From Artemia franciscana (Eukaryota > Arthropoda > Branchiopoda > Anostraca > Artemiidae), in NCBI RefSeq assembly GCF_032884065.1, contig NC_088881.1, positions 10,885,147-10,949,146 on the forward strand: a stretch of DNA of 64,000 nucleotides, given 5' to 3'. Position numbers and translations under genes: made by a program. Shown here one piece after another: positions 47,473 through 60,489 of the stretch; within the stretch, counting starts at the first letter, position 1, and each line of letters opens with the position of its first letter. The notes beneath the pieces were generated by a model. It was not told where the DNA came from. It saw only the letters and a program-made list of their open reading frames with translations, and did not search any database.

Positions 47473-47799
47473 AAAAATCTTAGTTTTGAAGCTGCTTAAG
47501 GTAAAATTAACTGCTAAGATTGGCCGAAAAATAACGCAAACAAATCATTGCTTATATCAGCCATTATTTAAAAAAACCAGAGCTTTAATGTAAAGACCAA
47601 GGTATTGACGAGCAGTGTACTTCCTCATATACGTAATTTGAGGGGGTTTGCCCCCTCGTTAATATCTCTCTTTACGCTAAAGTTCAAATTTTGTTCAAGT
47701 TCTTTAAGCATGACCCCCGAATCACAAAGCCTGTTTAATTAGAATAAACAGCTCATTTGAAATTACTAAATATAATTTAGCATCAAGACCGAGGTATTG

Positions 47800-48745
47800 A
47801 AGAGGGGACGAACCCCCTCGTATACGTTACAGTTTCAGTTCATTTTAAGTTTTAATGTTACTCCTTACTTTCAGTTGAAAAAAAACTTGTTTTATTAAAT
47901 TTTTGAATGTTCTTTAAATAATAATGGGAAATCAAGTAGCCCCTTCATGGAGATTCTCTTCCCCCATGAAAAATTCCTCCGTGGAAAGATGTTTCCACGT
48001 TACTCTGTCCCAAGACCCCCCTCCCACCAGAAAAATCCCCCCTAAAACGTCTGTATACCTCCCAATAACCGATACTATTTAAACAATGGGTAAAGTTCAT
48101 AGCTTGCAGCCTTTCCCCGGGGGACTGTGGGGTATTAAGTCGTCCTCAAGGACAGAGTTATTAGATTTTAACTTAAGTTGAACAAAATGGCAATCTCAAA
48201 ATTTTTATCCAGTGACTTTGGGAGGAATGAGCAATGGGAGGGGTTGCCCTCCAATTTTTCTGGTCACTTAAAAAGGGGACTAGAATTTTTGTTTCCGTTC
48301 GGATTTTAAAACCACTGGGTTGATAGGATCACCCCGGGGGAAAAAACAAATGGACACTCATTTGTGATCTTTAATCTGGCAAAAAATACAAAATTCCACA
48401 TTTGTGCAGATTAGAGCTTGATACCTCTACAGTCTGGTGCGCTGAATCTGATGATGTGATTTTCATTAAGATTCACAGGGTAGATACGATAACCCCTGGG
48501 TAAAAAAAAAAACAAAAAAAAACAAATTAACACGCATCCGTGATCTTTTTTCTGGCAAAAAAAAAAAAAAAAATTCCACGTTTTTGTGGATGGAAGCTCC
48601 AAACCTCTATAGTAGGGTTTTCTAATACGCTGAATCTGATGGTGTGTTTTTTCGTAAGATTCTATGACTTTTAATGTGTTTTTCCCTCTTTTTTAGAAAA
48701 TAAGGCAAATTTTATCAGGTTCGTAACTTTTGAAGGGTAGGAAAC
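47800..48745 (+). mobile_element. Family S interior fragment (left arm)
   Basis: Follows the interior of the 60,601 copy: TTCAGTTGAAAAAAAACTTG, ACAAAATGGCAATCTCAAAA, TTTTTCTGGTCACTTAAAAA, ACAAAATTCCACATTTGTG and GCAAATTTTATCAGGTTCG. No coding capacity. The mirror lies at about 57,288-58,233. Confidence 0.55.
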
Positions 48746-48752
48746 CCCGAGT

Positions 48753-48959
48753 TCAGAGAAGAAAATAAGATTCAGTTACTTGTAAATGAATACTTGCTTT
48801 CCTTGTTCCTACTTTATCTAAATGTTTCAATCGCAATATAGCCCTATAGCCTTGGTCTTTCAAGTACTTTTTGTCATGTTTATGGTTAAGGAATTCAACA
48901 ATTCTTTTGTCTTCATTTAAAATGACACTCAGCATGAAAAAAACAAAAGCAAAAAACAA
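48753..48959 (-). CDS. Hypothetical frame with hydrophobic start, copy B left arm
   Basis: Paralogue of the frame at 45,358-45,555 within the 2.1-kb duplication. The hydrophobic part reads FINSLFFAFVFFMLSVI, with one in-frame ATG, and the charged part differs by conservative changes (KHLDKVG for KNLDKIG, TESYF for TGSYF). The pattern could be weak constraint or simple youth. Function unknown. Confidence 0.25.
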   Translation of the reverse strand: MFFAFVFFMLSVILNEDKRIVEFLNHKHDKKYLKDQGYRAILRLKHLDKVGTRKASIHLQVTESYFLL

Positions 48960-49440
48960 AGAATTAATGAAAATGAAGAATAATTTGGTCCTAATTAATA
49001 AATATACCTTTGATGTAACAAAACCACCTTAGTAACCTTTTACACACTTTTTCTTGCACCAATTATTAGGATTTACTCTTTGTCCCAACCATTGGCCTTT
49101 AATCTTTAATTACTCTTGTTATAAAGGATAATGTGGGAATAGAATAGCATAAAACAGCCGTTTTTGGGACAAGCAGGACGGTAGAAGGATTGAAATTAGG
49201 TAAAACAAAATTCAAAATTTGAGATGGTGCCATCTCTTTTTCAGAGATGGTGGAATTCTCCAAAAAATATTTCCTCTGCAGACAATTCCCCTAAGAAAAT
49301 CTTCCTGCATATAAAATTAAGCTTCCAAAGGATGACTAAAACAAATAAAAAGGATGAAGAAAATAAGGCATTCTTAGATATTTTACCTATGTTCCAAAAT
49401 TCAAGTAGAAAATATTTTTTTTAATATTTTTTAATTAATT

Positions 49441-49684
49441 GAAAGCAAGGAGCGATATTAAAACTTAAAATGAACAAAAATTATTCTATATATGAAAGGG
49501 AATGTCCCCCTTCTAAACGCTCCGCTCTTTACGCTAAAGGTTGACTCTTTTTCACAGCTCTATGTTATAAAAAAATAAAAAACTTTAGTGTTAAGAGCGG
49601 GCCATTGGGAAGGGGATAGCCCCTTTCATATAAGGAATAATTTCTGTTCGTTATAAGTTTTAATGTCGTTCCTTACTTTCAGTT
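49441..49684. repeat. Family S fold-back unit c (left arm)
   Basis: GAAAGCAAGGAGCGATATTA on the left and CGTTCCTTACTTTCAG on the right, arms of about 95 bases meeting near the TTATAAAAAAATAAAAAACT centre. It is the copy-B counterpart of unit a. Confidence 0.75.
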
Positions 49685-50430
49685 AAAAAAAACTTGTTTT
49701 TATTTAATTTCAAAACGTTTTAAATTAATGCAGGTTTTCAATTTAGCTTACGAACATGAACAACTGAAACGAAATTTGCATATTAATATTACTTTTTTTA
49801 ATTAATAATAACCTTATAATAACCTACGTTTGAATTTTCTTTCAGTTGTTCAAGAATAACTGCTGAATCACAAAGGCTGTTTAATTAGAATAATAACCTC
49901 TTTTAAAAGTTACACAAGAAAATTTAGCAAGAGCGAGCTATTGAGGAGGGGCAACTCATCTCATATACGTAATATTTTCTGTGCGTTTTAAGTTTTAATG
50001 TTGCTTCTTACTTTCAATTGAAGAAACTTGCTTTTTTTTATTTTTGGTCATCTTTTAAATAATACCGGGAAAACCAGCTCCCCCTCGATGGAAAATTCTC
50101 TTCTCCCTGCGAGAAATTCCTCCACGGAAAGATTCTCCAAATTAACTTCAATTAGCAATATTTGCGGAACTAATTTTGTAAAAACATAGTAAAAAAATGG
50201 CGGAAGAGGTCGAAACAATTCTTATGAAAATAAATTTCTCAAAATGAGCAATTCTCCAATGACTGAACTGAATGAAAGAAAAAATCTTTAAAGATAAATG
50301 TAATAATGTATATTCATTTTAAGTTTTAATGTTATTCCTTACTTTCAGTTGGAAAAAAAATTGTTTTTTTTAATATTTAATAAAAACCATAAGCCGATGA
50401 CATAAAATATCTTTGGTTTATTATTACATT

Positions 50431-50829
50431 AAATAAAAAAAAAACAAGTTTTTTTTACTGAAAGTAAGGAGCGAAGTTAAAACTTAAAACGAACAGAAAT
50501 TACTCGGTATATGAAAGGGGCTGTTACCTCCACAACGCCTCGTTCTTTAGGCTAAAGTTCGACTCTTCCTTTCAGTTCTACTTTTTAAAACAGTAAAATA
50601 CTTTAGCGTAGAGATCGGGGCGTTGAGGAGGTAACAGCTTAAACTTAAAACTTAACAGCTTAAAACTTATATATTTTAGAAAATATATATTTTAGGAAAC
50701 TTGATGAAAGTTGTATATATACTTGATTCTTTTGATGTATATATTGGTATCCAAATTCCGTTTTTTAGAGTTTTGGTTACTATTGAGCTTGGTCACTCCT
50801 TACTCGCAGTTCTTTACCAGGAACTGTTC
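50431..50829. mobile_element. Family S short element d (left arm)
   Basis: Copy-B counterpart of element b: AAATAAAAAAAAAACAAG start, AAGTAAGGAGCGAAGTTAAA, fold-back centre, and GGTCACTCCTTACTCGCAGT terminus. Confidence 0.65.
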
Positions 50830-51131
50830 GGTTTTTCTTTTAGCTCTTTCTTCGTGTATTTGAAGGATGAATTATTAGGACTGACTAAGGTTTTCAATTT
50901 AAACCAGAGAAAAAAATAAGCGTAAAATGTCCTGTAAACATGAAAGTAATTTCATGAAAAAAACATGAAAGTTAATTGAAAAAAGAGAACCAGTACCTAA
51001 AATCAACATCAACCTAAAAATAAACATTCAAAACCTACCGAAACCACTAACAAAAATTATCGTAAAAAAAAAACTGATAAAGTGATGATAGCATCCTAGT
51101 CTAAGCGGAGCATTCTCTACAAGCGTCACAT

Positions 51132-51298
<167 letters not shown>

Positions 51299-53000
51299 TT
51301 GTTTTAACTCATGTCACACATAAAAATTACATTTGCGGAGTGTAGCAATGAAAAAAGATGGTAAAATATTAATCCCTGTCAATTTTACTCCCTTTTGTCT
51401 CAAATGTTTATTGTATTCACCCAATCAAGAGATTCTTCTTAGGAAGATGGATTTGTGACTTCAGCAGTGAACTGACTCAAATATCAGCTTATCAGCCTAT
51501 TGTATCAAATCTCAGTTTACTGGATCATCTTATTACTCACATTTCAACTATTTCCGACCCGGAAATTGCTTTAAGCTCTTTCATATCAAATCAGGAATAA
51601 ATTTTTCCTTATATTTTATTTGGTCTGTTCCCTTTTAATCCTGTGATTTTTAATTGTTTTTGATATTTTTCATTAGTTTTTACTTACTTCTTTGACAAGG
51701 CATTTTTAGAGTGTATGTTTACAATGTTATTTTTGTGTAAACACAATACTGTTAAGCAGAATATACTAAAATATACACCGTTTACTGGAAAATTACATTT
51801 ATTAATTACATATAAATTCATTATTTTTTTAATGTGAGAGAATATTTATTTGTCCTTATAATCTCCAATTACCTCATGGATTTTTTGAAAATGTCTTAAG
51901 AGTACTTCCAGGACTATACTTGATTTCTGTCTGTACGTAGCCGGGGAGGGGATTAGTAGGGACCTCTGAATACCAGAATCTCAATATTTTTACGATTCCC
52001 CTTATATATATTGTATTTTCCACATAATACAAGTTTATTTTTCATTTCAACGCTTTTCCATTTCCTCTCTTAAATAGGGAAATATTAAGCATATGACTGT
52101 CATTAAGAAAATATGACCGAGACCTCGACATATTAGTATATTCATATCTATTATTTGCATTATATTTGTGTTATTGATTATACTATATAACCATGTTAGC
52201 AATAACTATTAATATTATCTACATTACAATGTCGTTTACATATTAATTATTTATATAATATTTATATATATTTCCTATGCCTGGTCTTTCTTTAAATCGC
52301 ATTTGTTGAATAGCTGATTTTAGTCCGTCTCTTTTCAAATCTTAATATTTTTCTTATATTTTAACACAATTTTTCAATTAAACTGTTTCCTGACCAGCCC
52401 TGTTATATTTGCTTCTTTGCGTGTATGTATTGACTTAAAGTATAAATTGACTCAAAAGTGTAAGATGAGTTTGTGGTAGTCATCTTAAACATTAAAACGT
52501 GATTTTTGGCTACTTGACTTGGATTGAGGCTGAAAGGGCAGTTCTTTAGGTCTATGGAAACTACATATAAATTATTTCTTTTCCTTTTTGTCATTTTTAT
52601 ATTGCTTCCCAAAATACTTTGATTTTGGTACTAACAACAGAAATTATTTTATTGACTTTCTTTAACGTAATTTATTTCTATGCTTGTTCTGTTTAACTTC
52701 TTGGGTATCCAAAAAATGTCTATTTACTTTTTTCATTGTTTGCTCCCAATTAAAAACTTCGAATCGAAGTTGTTCCATAGAAGCCACTTTTCATTTTGAA
52801 AGTTTAAAATGAATTCGAGCCAATATTAGTTCTTTTAGTCAATACCAAGTTTGATTCAAACTTGGCTGGTTAGAAATAAAATATTTCTTAGAATTTTGAA
52901 AGAATACATCCTTCCCATTGAAGGAAAAATAAATAACTGAGAATCATTTCGTCTCAGTAAAGGTACTTGTTTTTGTAAACATTGCAGGAATAGTGATCAA
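51299..53000. other. Inner part of left arm, nothing assigned
   Basis: About 1.7 kb without recognised repeat or gene. A frame at 52,403-52,612 (mirror 53,405-53,614) has no ATG at its start and no supporting feature. Confidence 0.5.
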
Positions 53001-53022
53001 GATCAAGATCTAGATCTTGATC
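53001..53022. repeat. Centre of the giant palindrome
   Basis: A perfect 22-base palindrome (centre 53,011/53,012, CTAG core AGATCTAGATCT) joins the arms with no spacer. Just outside it the left arm has an extra GATCAA, the only asymmetry near the centre. Confidence 0.95.
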
Positions 53023-54719
53023 ACTATTCCTGCAATGTTTACAAAAACAAGTACCTTTACTGAGACGAAATGATTCTCAGTTATTTATTTTTCCTTCAAT
53101 GGGAAGGATGTATTCTTTCAAAATTCTAAGAAATATTTTATTTCTAACCAGCCAAGTTTGAATCAAACTTGGTATTGACTAAAAGAACTAATATTGGCTC
53201 GAATTCATTTTAAACTTTCAAAATGAAAAGTGGCTTCTATGGAACAACTTCGATTCGAAGTTTTTAATTGGGAGCAAACAATGAAAAAAGTAAATAGACA
53301 TTTTTTGGGTACCCAAGAAGTTAAACAGAACAAGCATAGAAATAAATTACGTTAAAGAAAGTCAATAAAATAATTTCTGTTGTTAGTACCAAAATCAAAG
53401 TATTTTGGGAAGCAATATAAAAATGACAAAAAGGAAAAGAAATAATTTATATGTAGTTTCCATAGACCTAAAGAACTGCCCTTTCAGCCTCAATCCAAGT
53501 CAAGTAGCCAAAAATCACGTTTTAATGTTTAAGATGACTACCACAAACTCATCTTACACTTTTGAGTCAATTTATACTTTAAGTCAATACATACACGCAA
53601 AGAAGCAAATATAACAGGGCTGGTCAGGAAACAGTTTAATTGAAAAATTTTGTTAAAATATTAGAAAAATATTAAGATTTGAAAAGAGACGGACTAAAAT
53701 CAGCTATTCAACAAATGCGATTTAAAGAAAGACCAGGCATAGGAAATATATATAAATATTATATAAATAATTAATATGTAAACGACATTGTAATGTAGAT
53801 AATATTAATAGTTATTGCTAACATGGTTATATAGTATAATCAATAACACAAATATAATGCAAATAATAGATATGAATATACTAATATGTCGAGGTCTCGG
53901 TCATATTTTCTTAATGACAGTCATATGCTTAATATTTCCCTATTTAAGAGAGGAAATGGAAAAGCGTTGAAATGAAAAATAAACTTGTATTATGTGGAAA
54001 ATACAATATATATAAGGGGAATCGTAAAAATATTGAGATTCTGGTAATCAGAGGTCCCTACTAATCCCCTCCCCGGCTACGTACAGTCAGAAATCAAGTA
54101 TAGTCCTGGTAGTACTCTTAAGACATTTTCAAAACATCCATGAGGTAATTGGAGATTATAAGGACAAATAAATATTCTCTCACATTAAAAAAATAATGAA
54201 TTTATATGTAATTAATAAATGTAATTTTCCAGTAAACGGTGTATATTTTAGTATATTCTGCTTAACAGTATTGTGTTTACACAAAAATAACATTGTAAAC
54301 ATACACTCTAAAAATGCCTTGTCAAAGAAGTAAGTAAAAACTAATGAAAAATATCAAAAACAATTAAAAATCACAGGATTAAAAGGGAACAGACCAAATA
54401 AAATATAAGGAAAAATTTATTCCTGATTTGATATGAAAGAGCTTAAAGCAATTTCCGGGTCGGAAATAGTTGAAATGTGAGTAATAAGATGATCCAGTAA
54501 ACTGAGATTTGATACAATAGGCTGATAAGCTGATATTTGAGTCAGTTCACTGCTGAAGTCACAAATCCATCTTCCTAAGAAGAATCTCTTGATTGGGTGA
54601 ATACAATAAACATTTGAGACAAAAGGGAGTAAAATTGACAGGGATTAATATTTTACCATCTTTTTTCATTGCTACACTCCGCAAATGTAATTTTTATGTG
54701 TGACATGAGTTAAAACAAA

Positions 54720-54900
<181 letters not shown>

Positions 54901-55203
54901 ATGTGACGCTTGTAGAGAATGCTCCGCTTAGACTAGGATGCTATCATCACTTTATCAGTTTTTTTTTTACGATAATTTTTGTTAGTGGTTTCGGTAGGTT
55001 TTGAATGTTTATTTTTAGGTTGATGTTGATTTTAGGTACTGGTTCTCTTTTTTCAATTAATTTTCATGTTTTTTTTCATGAAATTACTTTCATGTTTACA
55101 GGACATTTTACGCTTATTTTTTTCTCTGGTTTAAATTGAAAACCTTAGTCAGTCCTAATAATTCATCCTTCAAATACACGAAAAAAGAGCTAAAAGAAAA
55201 ACC

Positions 55204-55602
55204 GAACAGTTCCTGGTAAAGAACTGCGAGTAAGGAGTGACCAAGCTCAATAGTAACCAAAACTCTAAAAAACGGAATTTGGATACCAATATATACATCA
55301 AAAGAATCAAATATATATACAACTTTCATCAAGTTTCCTAAAATATATATTTTCTAAAATATATAAGTTTTAAGCTGTTAAGTTTTAAGTTTAAGCTGTT
55401 ACCTCCTCAACGCCCCGATCTCTACGCTAAAGTATTTTACTGTTTTAAAAAGTAGAACTGAAAGGAAGAGTCGAACTTTAGCCTAAAGAACGAGGCGTTT
55501 TGGAGGTAACAGCCCCTTTCATATACCGAGTAATTTCTGTTCGTTTTAAGTTTTAACGTCGCTCCTTACTTTCAGTAAAAAAAACTTGTTTTTTTTTATT
55601 TA
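55204..55602. mobile_element. Family S short element d (right arm)
   Basis: Mirror of 50,431-50,829. Confidence 0.65.
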
Positions 55603-56348
55603 ATGTAATAATAAACCAAAGATATTTTATGTCATCGGCTTATGGTTTTTATTAAATATTAAAAAAACAATTTTTTTTCCAACTGAAAGTAAGGAATAAC
55701 ATTAAAACTTAAAATGAATATACATTATTACATTTATCTTTAAAGATTTTTTCTTTCATTCAGTTCAGTCATTGGAGAATTGCTCATTTTGTGAAATTTA
55801 TTTTCATAAGAATTGTTTCGACCTCTTCGGCCATTTTTTTACTATGTTTTTACAAAATTAGTTCCGCAAATATTGCTAATTGAAGTTAATTTGGAGAATC
55901 TTTCCGTGGAGGAATTTCTCGCAGGGAGAAGAGAATTTTCCATCGAGGGGGAGCTGGTTTTCCCGGTATTATTTAAAAGATGACCAAAAATAAAAAAAAA
56001 GCAAGTTTCTTCAATTGAAAGTAAGAAGCAACATTAAAACTTAAAACGCACAGAAAATATTACGTATATGAGATGAGTTGCCCCTCCTCAATAGCTCGCT
56101 CTTGCTAAATTTTCTTGCGTAACTTTTAAAAGAGGTTATTATTCTAATTAAACAGCCTTTGTGATTCAGCAGTTATTCTTGAACAACTGAAAGAAAATTC
56201 AAACGTAGGTTATTATAAGGTTATTATTAATTAAAAAAAGTAATATTAATATGCAAATTTCGTTTCAGTTGTTCATGTTCGTAAGCTAAATTGAAAACCT
56301 GCATTAATTTAAAACGTTTTGAAATTAAATAAAAACAAGTTTTTTTTA

Positions 56349-56592
56349 ACTGAAAGTAAGGAACGACATTAAAACTTATAACGAACAGAAATTATTCCTT
56401 ATATGAAAGGGGCTATCCCCTTCCCAATGGCCCGCTCTTTACACTAAAGTTTTTTATTTTTTTATAACATAGAGCTATGAAAAAGAGTCAACCTTTAGCG
56501 TAAAGAGCGGAGCGTTTAGAAGGGGGACATTCCCTTTCATATATAGAATAATTTTTGTTCATTTTAAGTTTTAATATCGCTCCTTGCTTTCA
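56349..56592. repeat. Family S fold-back unit c (right arm)
   Basis: Mirror of 49,441-49,684. Confidence 0.75.
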
Positions 56593-57072
56593 ATTAATAA
56601 AAAAATATTAAAAAAAATATTTTCTACTTGAATTTTGGAACATAGGTAAAATATCTAAGAATGCCTTATTTTCTTCATCCTTTTTATTTGTTTTAGTCAT
56701 CCTTTGGAAGCTTAATTTTATATGCAGGAAGATTTTCTTAGGGGAATTGTCTGCAGAGGAAATATTTTTTGGAGAATTCCACCATCTCTGAAAAAGAGAT
56801 GGCACCATCTCAAATTTTGAAATTTTTTTTACCTAATTTCAATCCTTCTACCGTCCTGCTTGTCCCAAAAACGGCTGTTTTATGCTATTCTATTCCCACA
56901 TTATCCTTTATAACAAGAGTAATTAAAGATTAAAGGCCAATGGTTGGGACAAAGAGTAAATCCTAATAATTGGTGCAAGAAAAAGTGTGTAAAAGGTAAC
57001 TAAGGTGGTTTTGTTACATCAAAGGTATATTTATTAATTAGGACCAAATCATTCTTCATTTTCATTAATTCT

Positions 57073-57279
57073 TTGTTTTTTGCTTTTGTTTTTTTCATGT
57101 TGAGTGTCATTTTAAATGAAGACAAAAGAATTGTTGAATTCCTTAACCATAAACATGACAAAAAGTACTTGAAAGACCAAGGCTATAGGGCTATATTGCG
57201 ATTGAAACATTTAGATAAAGTAGGAACAAGGAAAGCAAGTATTCATTTACAAGTAACTGAATCTTATTTTCTTCTCTGA
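57073..57279 (+). CDS. Hypothetical frame with hydrophobic start, copy B right arm
   Basis: Mirror of 48,753-48,959 with the same translated text. The only in-frame ATG is at 57,097-57,099, inside the hydrophobic segment. Confidence 0.25.
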   Translation: MFFAFVFFMLSVILNEDKRIVEFLNHKHDKKYLKDQGYRAILRLKHLDKVGTRKASIHLQVTESYFLL

Positions 57280-58560
57280 ACTCGGGGTTTCCTACCCTTC
57301 AAAAGTTACGAACCTGATAAAATTTGCCTTATTTTCTAAAAAAGAGGGAAAAACACATTAAAAGTCATAGAATCTTACGAAAAAACACACCATCAGATTC
57401 AGCGTATTAGAAAACCCTACTATAGAGGTTTCGAGCTTCCATCCACAAAAACGTGGAATTTTTTATTTTTTTTGCCAGAATAAAGATCACGGATGCGTGT
57501 TAATTTGTTGTTTTTTTGTTTTTTTTTTTACCCAGGGGTTATCGTATCTACCCTGTGAATCTTAATGAAAATCACATCATCAGATTCGGCGCACCAGACT
57601 GTAGAGGTATCAAGCTCTAATCTGCACAAATGTGGAATTTTGTATTTTTTGCCAGATTAAAGATCACAAATGAGTGTCCATTTGTTTTTTCCCCCGGGGT
57701 GATCCTATCAACCCAGTGGTTTTAAAATCCGAACGGAAACAAAAATTCTAGTCCCCTTTTTAAGTGACCAGAAAAATTGGAGGGCAACCCCTCCCATTGC
57801 TCATTCCTCCCAAAGTCACTGGATAAAAATTTTGAGATTGACATTTTGTTCAACTTAAGTTAAAATCTAATAACTCTGTCCTTGAGGACGACTTAATAAC
57901 CCACAGTCCCCCGGGGAAAGGCTGCAAGCTATGAACTTTACCCATTGTTTAAATAGTATCGGTTATTGGGAGGTATACAGACGTTTTAGGGGGGATTTTT
58001 CTGGTGGGAGGGGGGTCTTGGGACAGAGTAACGTGGAAACATCTTTCCACGGAGGAATTTTTCATGGGGGAAGAGAATCTCCATGAAGGGGCTACTTGAT
58101 TTCCCATTATTATTTAAAGAACATTCAAAAATTTAATAAAACAAGTTTTTTTTCAACTGAAAGTAAGGAGTAACATTAAAACTTAAAATGAACTGAAACT
58201 GTAAAGTATATGAGGGGGTTCGTCCCCTCTTCAATACCTCGGTCTTGATGCTAAATTATATTTAGTAATTTCAAATGAGCTATTTATTCTAATTAAACAG
58301 GCTTTGTGATTCGGGGGTCATGCTTAAAGAACTTGAACAAAATTTGAACTTTAGCGTAAAGAGAGATATTAAAGAGGGGGCAAACCCCCTCAAATTACGT
58401 ATATGAGGAAGTACACTGCTCGTCAATACCTTGGTCTTTACATTAAAGCTCTGTTTTTTTTAAATAATGGCTGATATAAGCAATGATTTGTTTGCGTTAT
58501 TTTCCGGCCAATCTTAGCAGTTAATTTTACCTTAAGCAGCTTCAAAACTAAGATTTTTAT

Positions 58561-58922
58561 CAAACAGTTCGTGGTAACGAACTGTAGTAAGGAGCGACCC
58601 TGCTAAATAGTAACCAAAACTCTAAAAAATGGAATTTTTATAACAATGGTTACATCAAAAGAATTGAATTCTCATGCTGATTTTAAATATATAAGTTTTA
58701 AGCTGTTAAGTTTTAAGTATAAGCTGTTACCTCCTCAACGCCCCGCTCTTTACGCTAAAGTATTTTACTGCTTAAAGTAAAAGAGTAAAGAGTCGAACTT
58801 TAGCGTAAAGAACGTGGCGTTGTGGAGGTAACAGCCCCTTTCATATACCGAGTAATTTCTGTTCGTTTTAAGTTTTAATGTCGCTCCTTACTCTCAGTAA
58901 AAAAAACTTTTTTTTTATTTAA
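58561..58922. mobile_element. Family S short element b (right arm)
   Basis: Mirror of 47,111-47,472, starting with the CAGTTCGTGGTAACGAACTG hairpin. Confidence 0.65.
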
Positions 58923-59659
58923 ATGTAATAATAAACCAAAGATATTTTATGTCATCGGCTTACGGTTTTTATTAAATATTAAAAAAAAACAAGTTTTTTT
59001 CCAACTGTAAGTAAGGAATAACATTAAAACTTAAAATGAACATACATTATTACATTTATCTTTTAAAGATTTTTTCTTTCATTCAGTTCAGTCATTTGAG
59101 AATTGCTCATTCTGTGACATTTATTTTCATAAGAATTGTTTCGACCTCTTCGGCCATTTTTTTACTATGTTTTTACAAAATTAGTTCCGCAAATGTTGCT
59201 AATTTAAGTTAATTTGGAGAATCTTTCCGTGGAGAAATTTCTCGTGGGGGTAAGGGAATTTTCCATCGAGGGGGAGCTGGTCTTCCCGATATTATTTAAA
59301 AAATGACCCAAAAAAAAGAAGCAAGTTTCTTCAATTGATAGTAAGAAGCAACATTAAAACTTAAAACGCACAGAAAATATTACGTATATGAGATGAGTTG
59401 CCCCTCGTCTTGTGCTAAATTTTCTTGTGTAACTTTTAAAAGAGGTTATTATTCTAATTAAACAGCCTTTGTGATTCAGGAGTTATTTTTGAACAACTGG
59501 AAGAAAATACAAACGTAGGTCATTATAAGGTTATTATTAATTAAAAAAAGTAAAATTAATATGTAAATTTCGTTTCAGTTGTTCATGTTCGTAAGCTAAA
59601 TTGAAAACCTGCATTAATTTAAAACGTTTTGAAATTAAATAAAAACAAATTTTTTATAA

Positions 59660-59905
59660 CTGAAAGTAAGGAACGACATTAAAACTTAAAACGAACAGAA
59701 ATTATTCCTTATATGAAAGGGGCCATCCCCTTCCCAATGGCCCGCTCTTTACACTAAAGTTTTTTTTATTTTTTTATAACATAGAGCTGTGAAAAAGAGC
59801 CAACCTTTAGTGTAAAGAGCGGAGCGTTGAGAAGGGGGACAGTCCCTTTCATATAGGGAATAATTTCTGTTCATTTTAAATTTTAATGCCGCTCCTTACT
59901 ATCAA
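59660..59905. repeat. Family S fold-back unit a (right arm)
   Basis: Mirror of 46,128-46,373. Confidence 0.75.
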
Positions 59906-60489
59906 TTAAAAAAAAATTTATTAAAAAAAAATATATTCTACCTGAATTTTGGATTATAGGTAAAATATCTAAGAATGCCTTATTTTCTTCATCCTTTTTA
60001 TTTGTTTTATCATCCTTTGGAAGCTTAATTTTATATGCGGGGAGATTTTCTTGGGGGAATTGTCTGCAGAGGAAATATTTCTTGGGGAATTCAGGGGGAG
60101 AAATTTTGGGGGGTTTTCCTGCAGGAGAGTGATTTTTTAGGAGTGGATCGTCTGGAGGGGATGTTTCAGGGAGAATTTTACGGGAGGAGAGAAGTAGCCA
60201 GACACCATCTCAAATATTGAAATTTTATTACCTATTTTCAATCCTTGTACCGTCCTGCTTGTCCCAAAAACGGCTGTGTTATGCTATTCCCTTCCCACAT
60301 TATCCTTTATAACAAGACTAATTAAATATTAAAGGCTAATGGTTGAGACAAAGAGTAAATCCTAATAATTGGTGCAAGAAAAAGTGTGTAAAAGGTAACT
60401 AAGGTGGCATTGTTACATCAAAGGTAGATTTATTAATTAAGGCCAAATTATTCTTCAGTTTCATTAATTCTTTGTTTTTTGCTTTTGTT

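Larger units (their letters stand above)
48750..50835. repeat. 2.1-kb duplicated block, copy B (left arm)
   Basis: Direct duplicate of copy A about 3.4 kb downstream, with several percent divergence by eye, more than between the two palindrome arms. So the duplication is older than the palindrome. Confidence 0.75.
55198..57283. repeat. 2.1-kb duplicated block, copy B (right arm)
   Basis: Mirror of 48,750-50,835 in the right arm. Confidence 0.75.

Noticed and set aside
53405-53614. 69-residue frame and its mirror at 52,403-52,612
   Set aside because: No ATG at the start, no recognisable domain, and identical copies are expected from the palindrome, so conservation says nothing.
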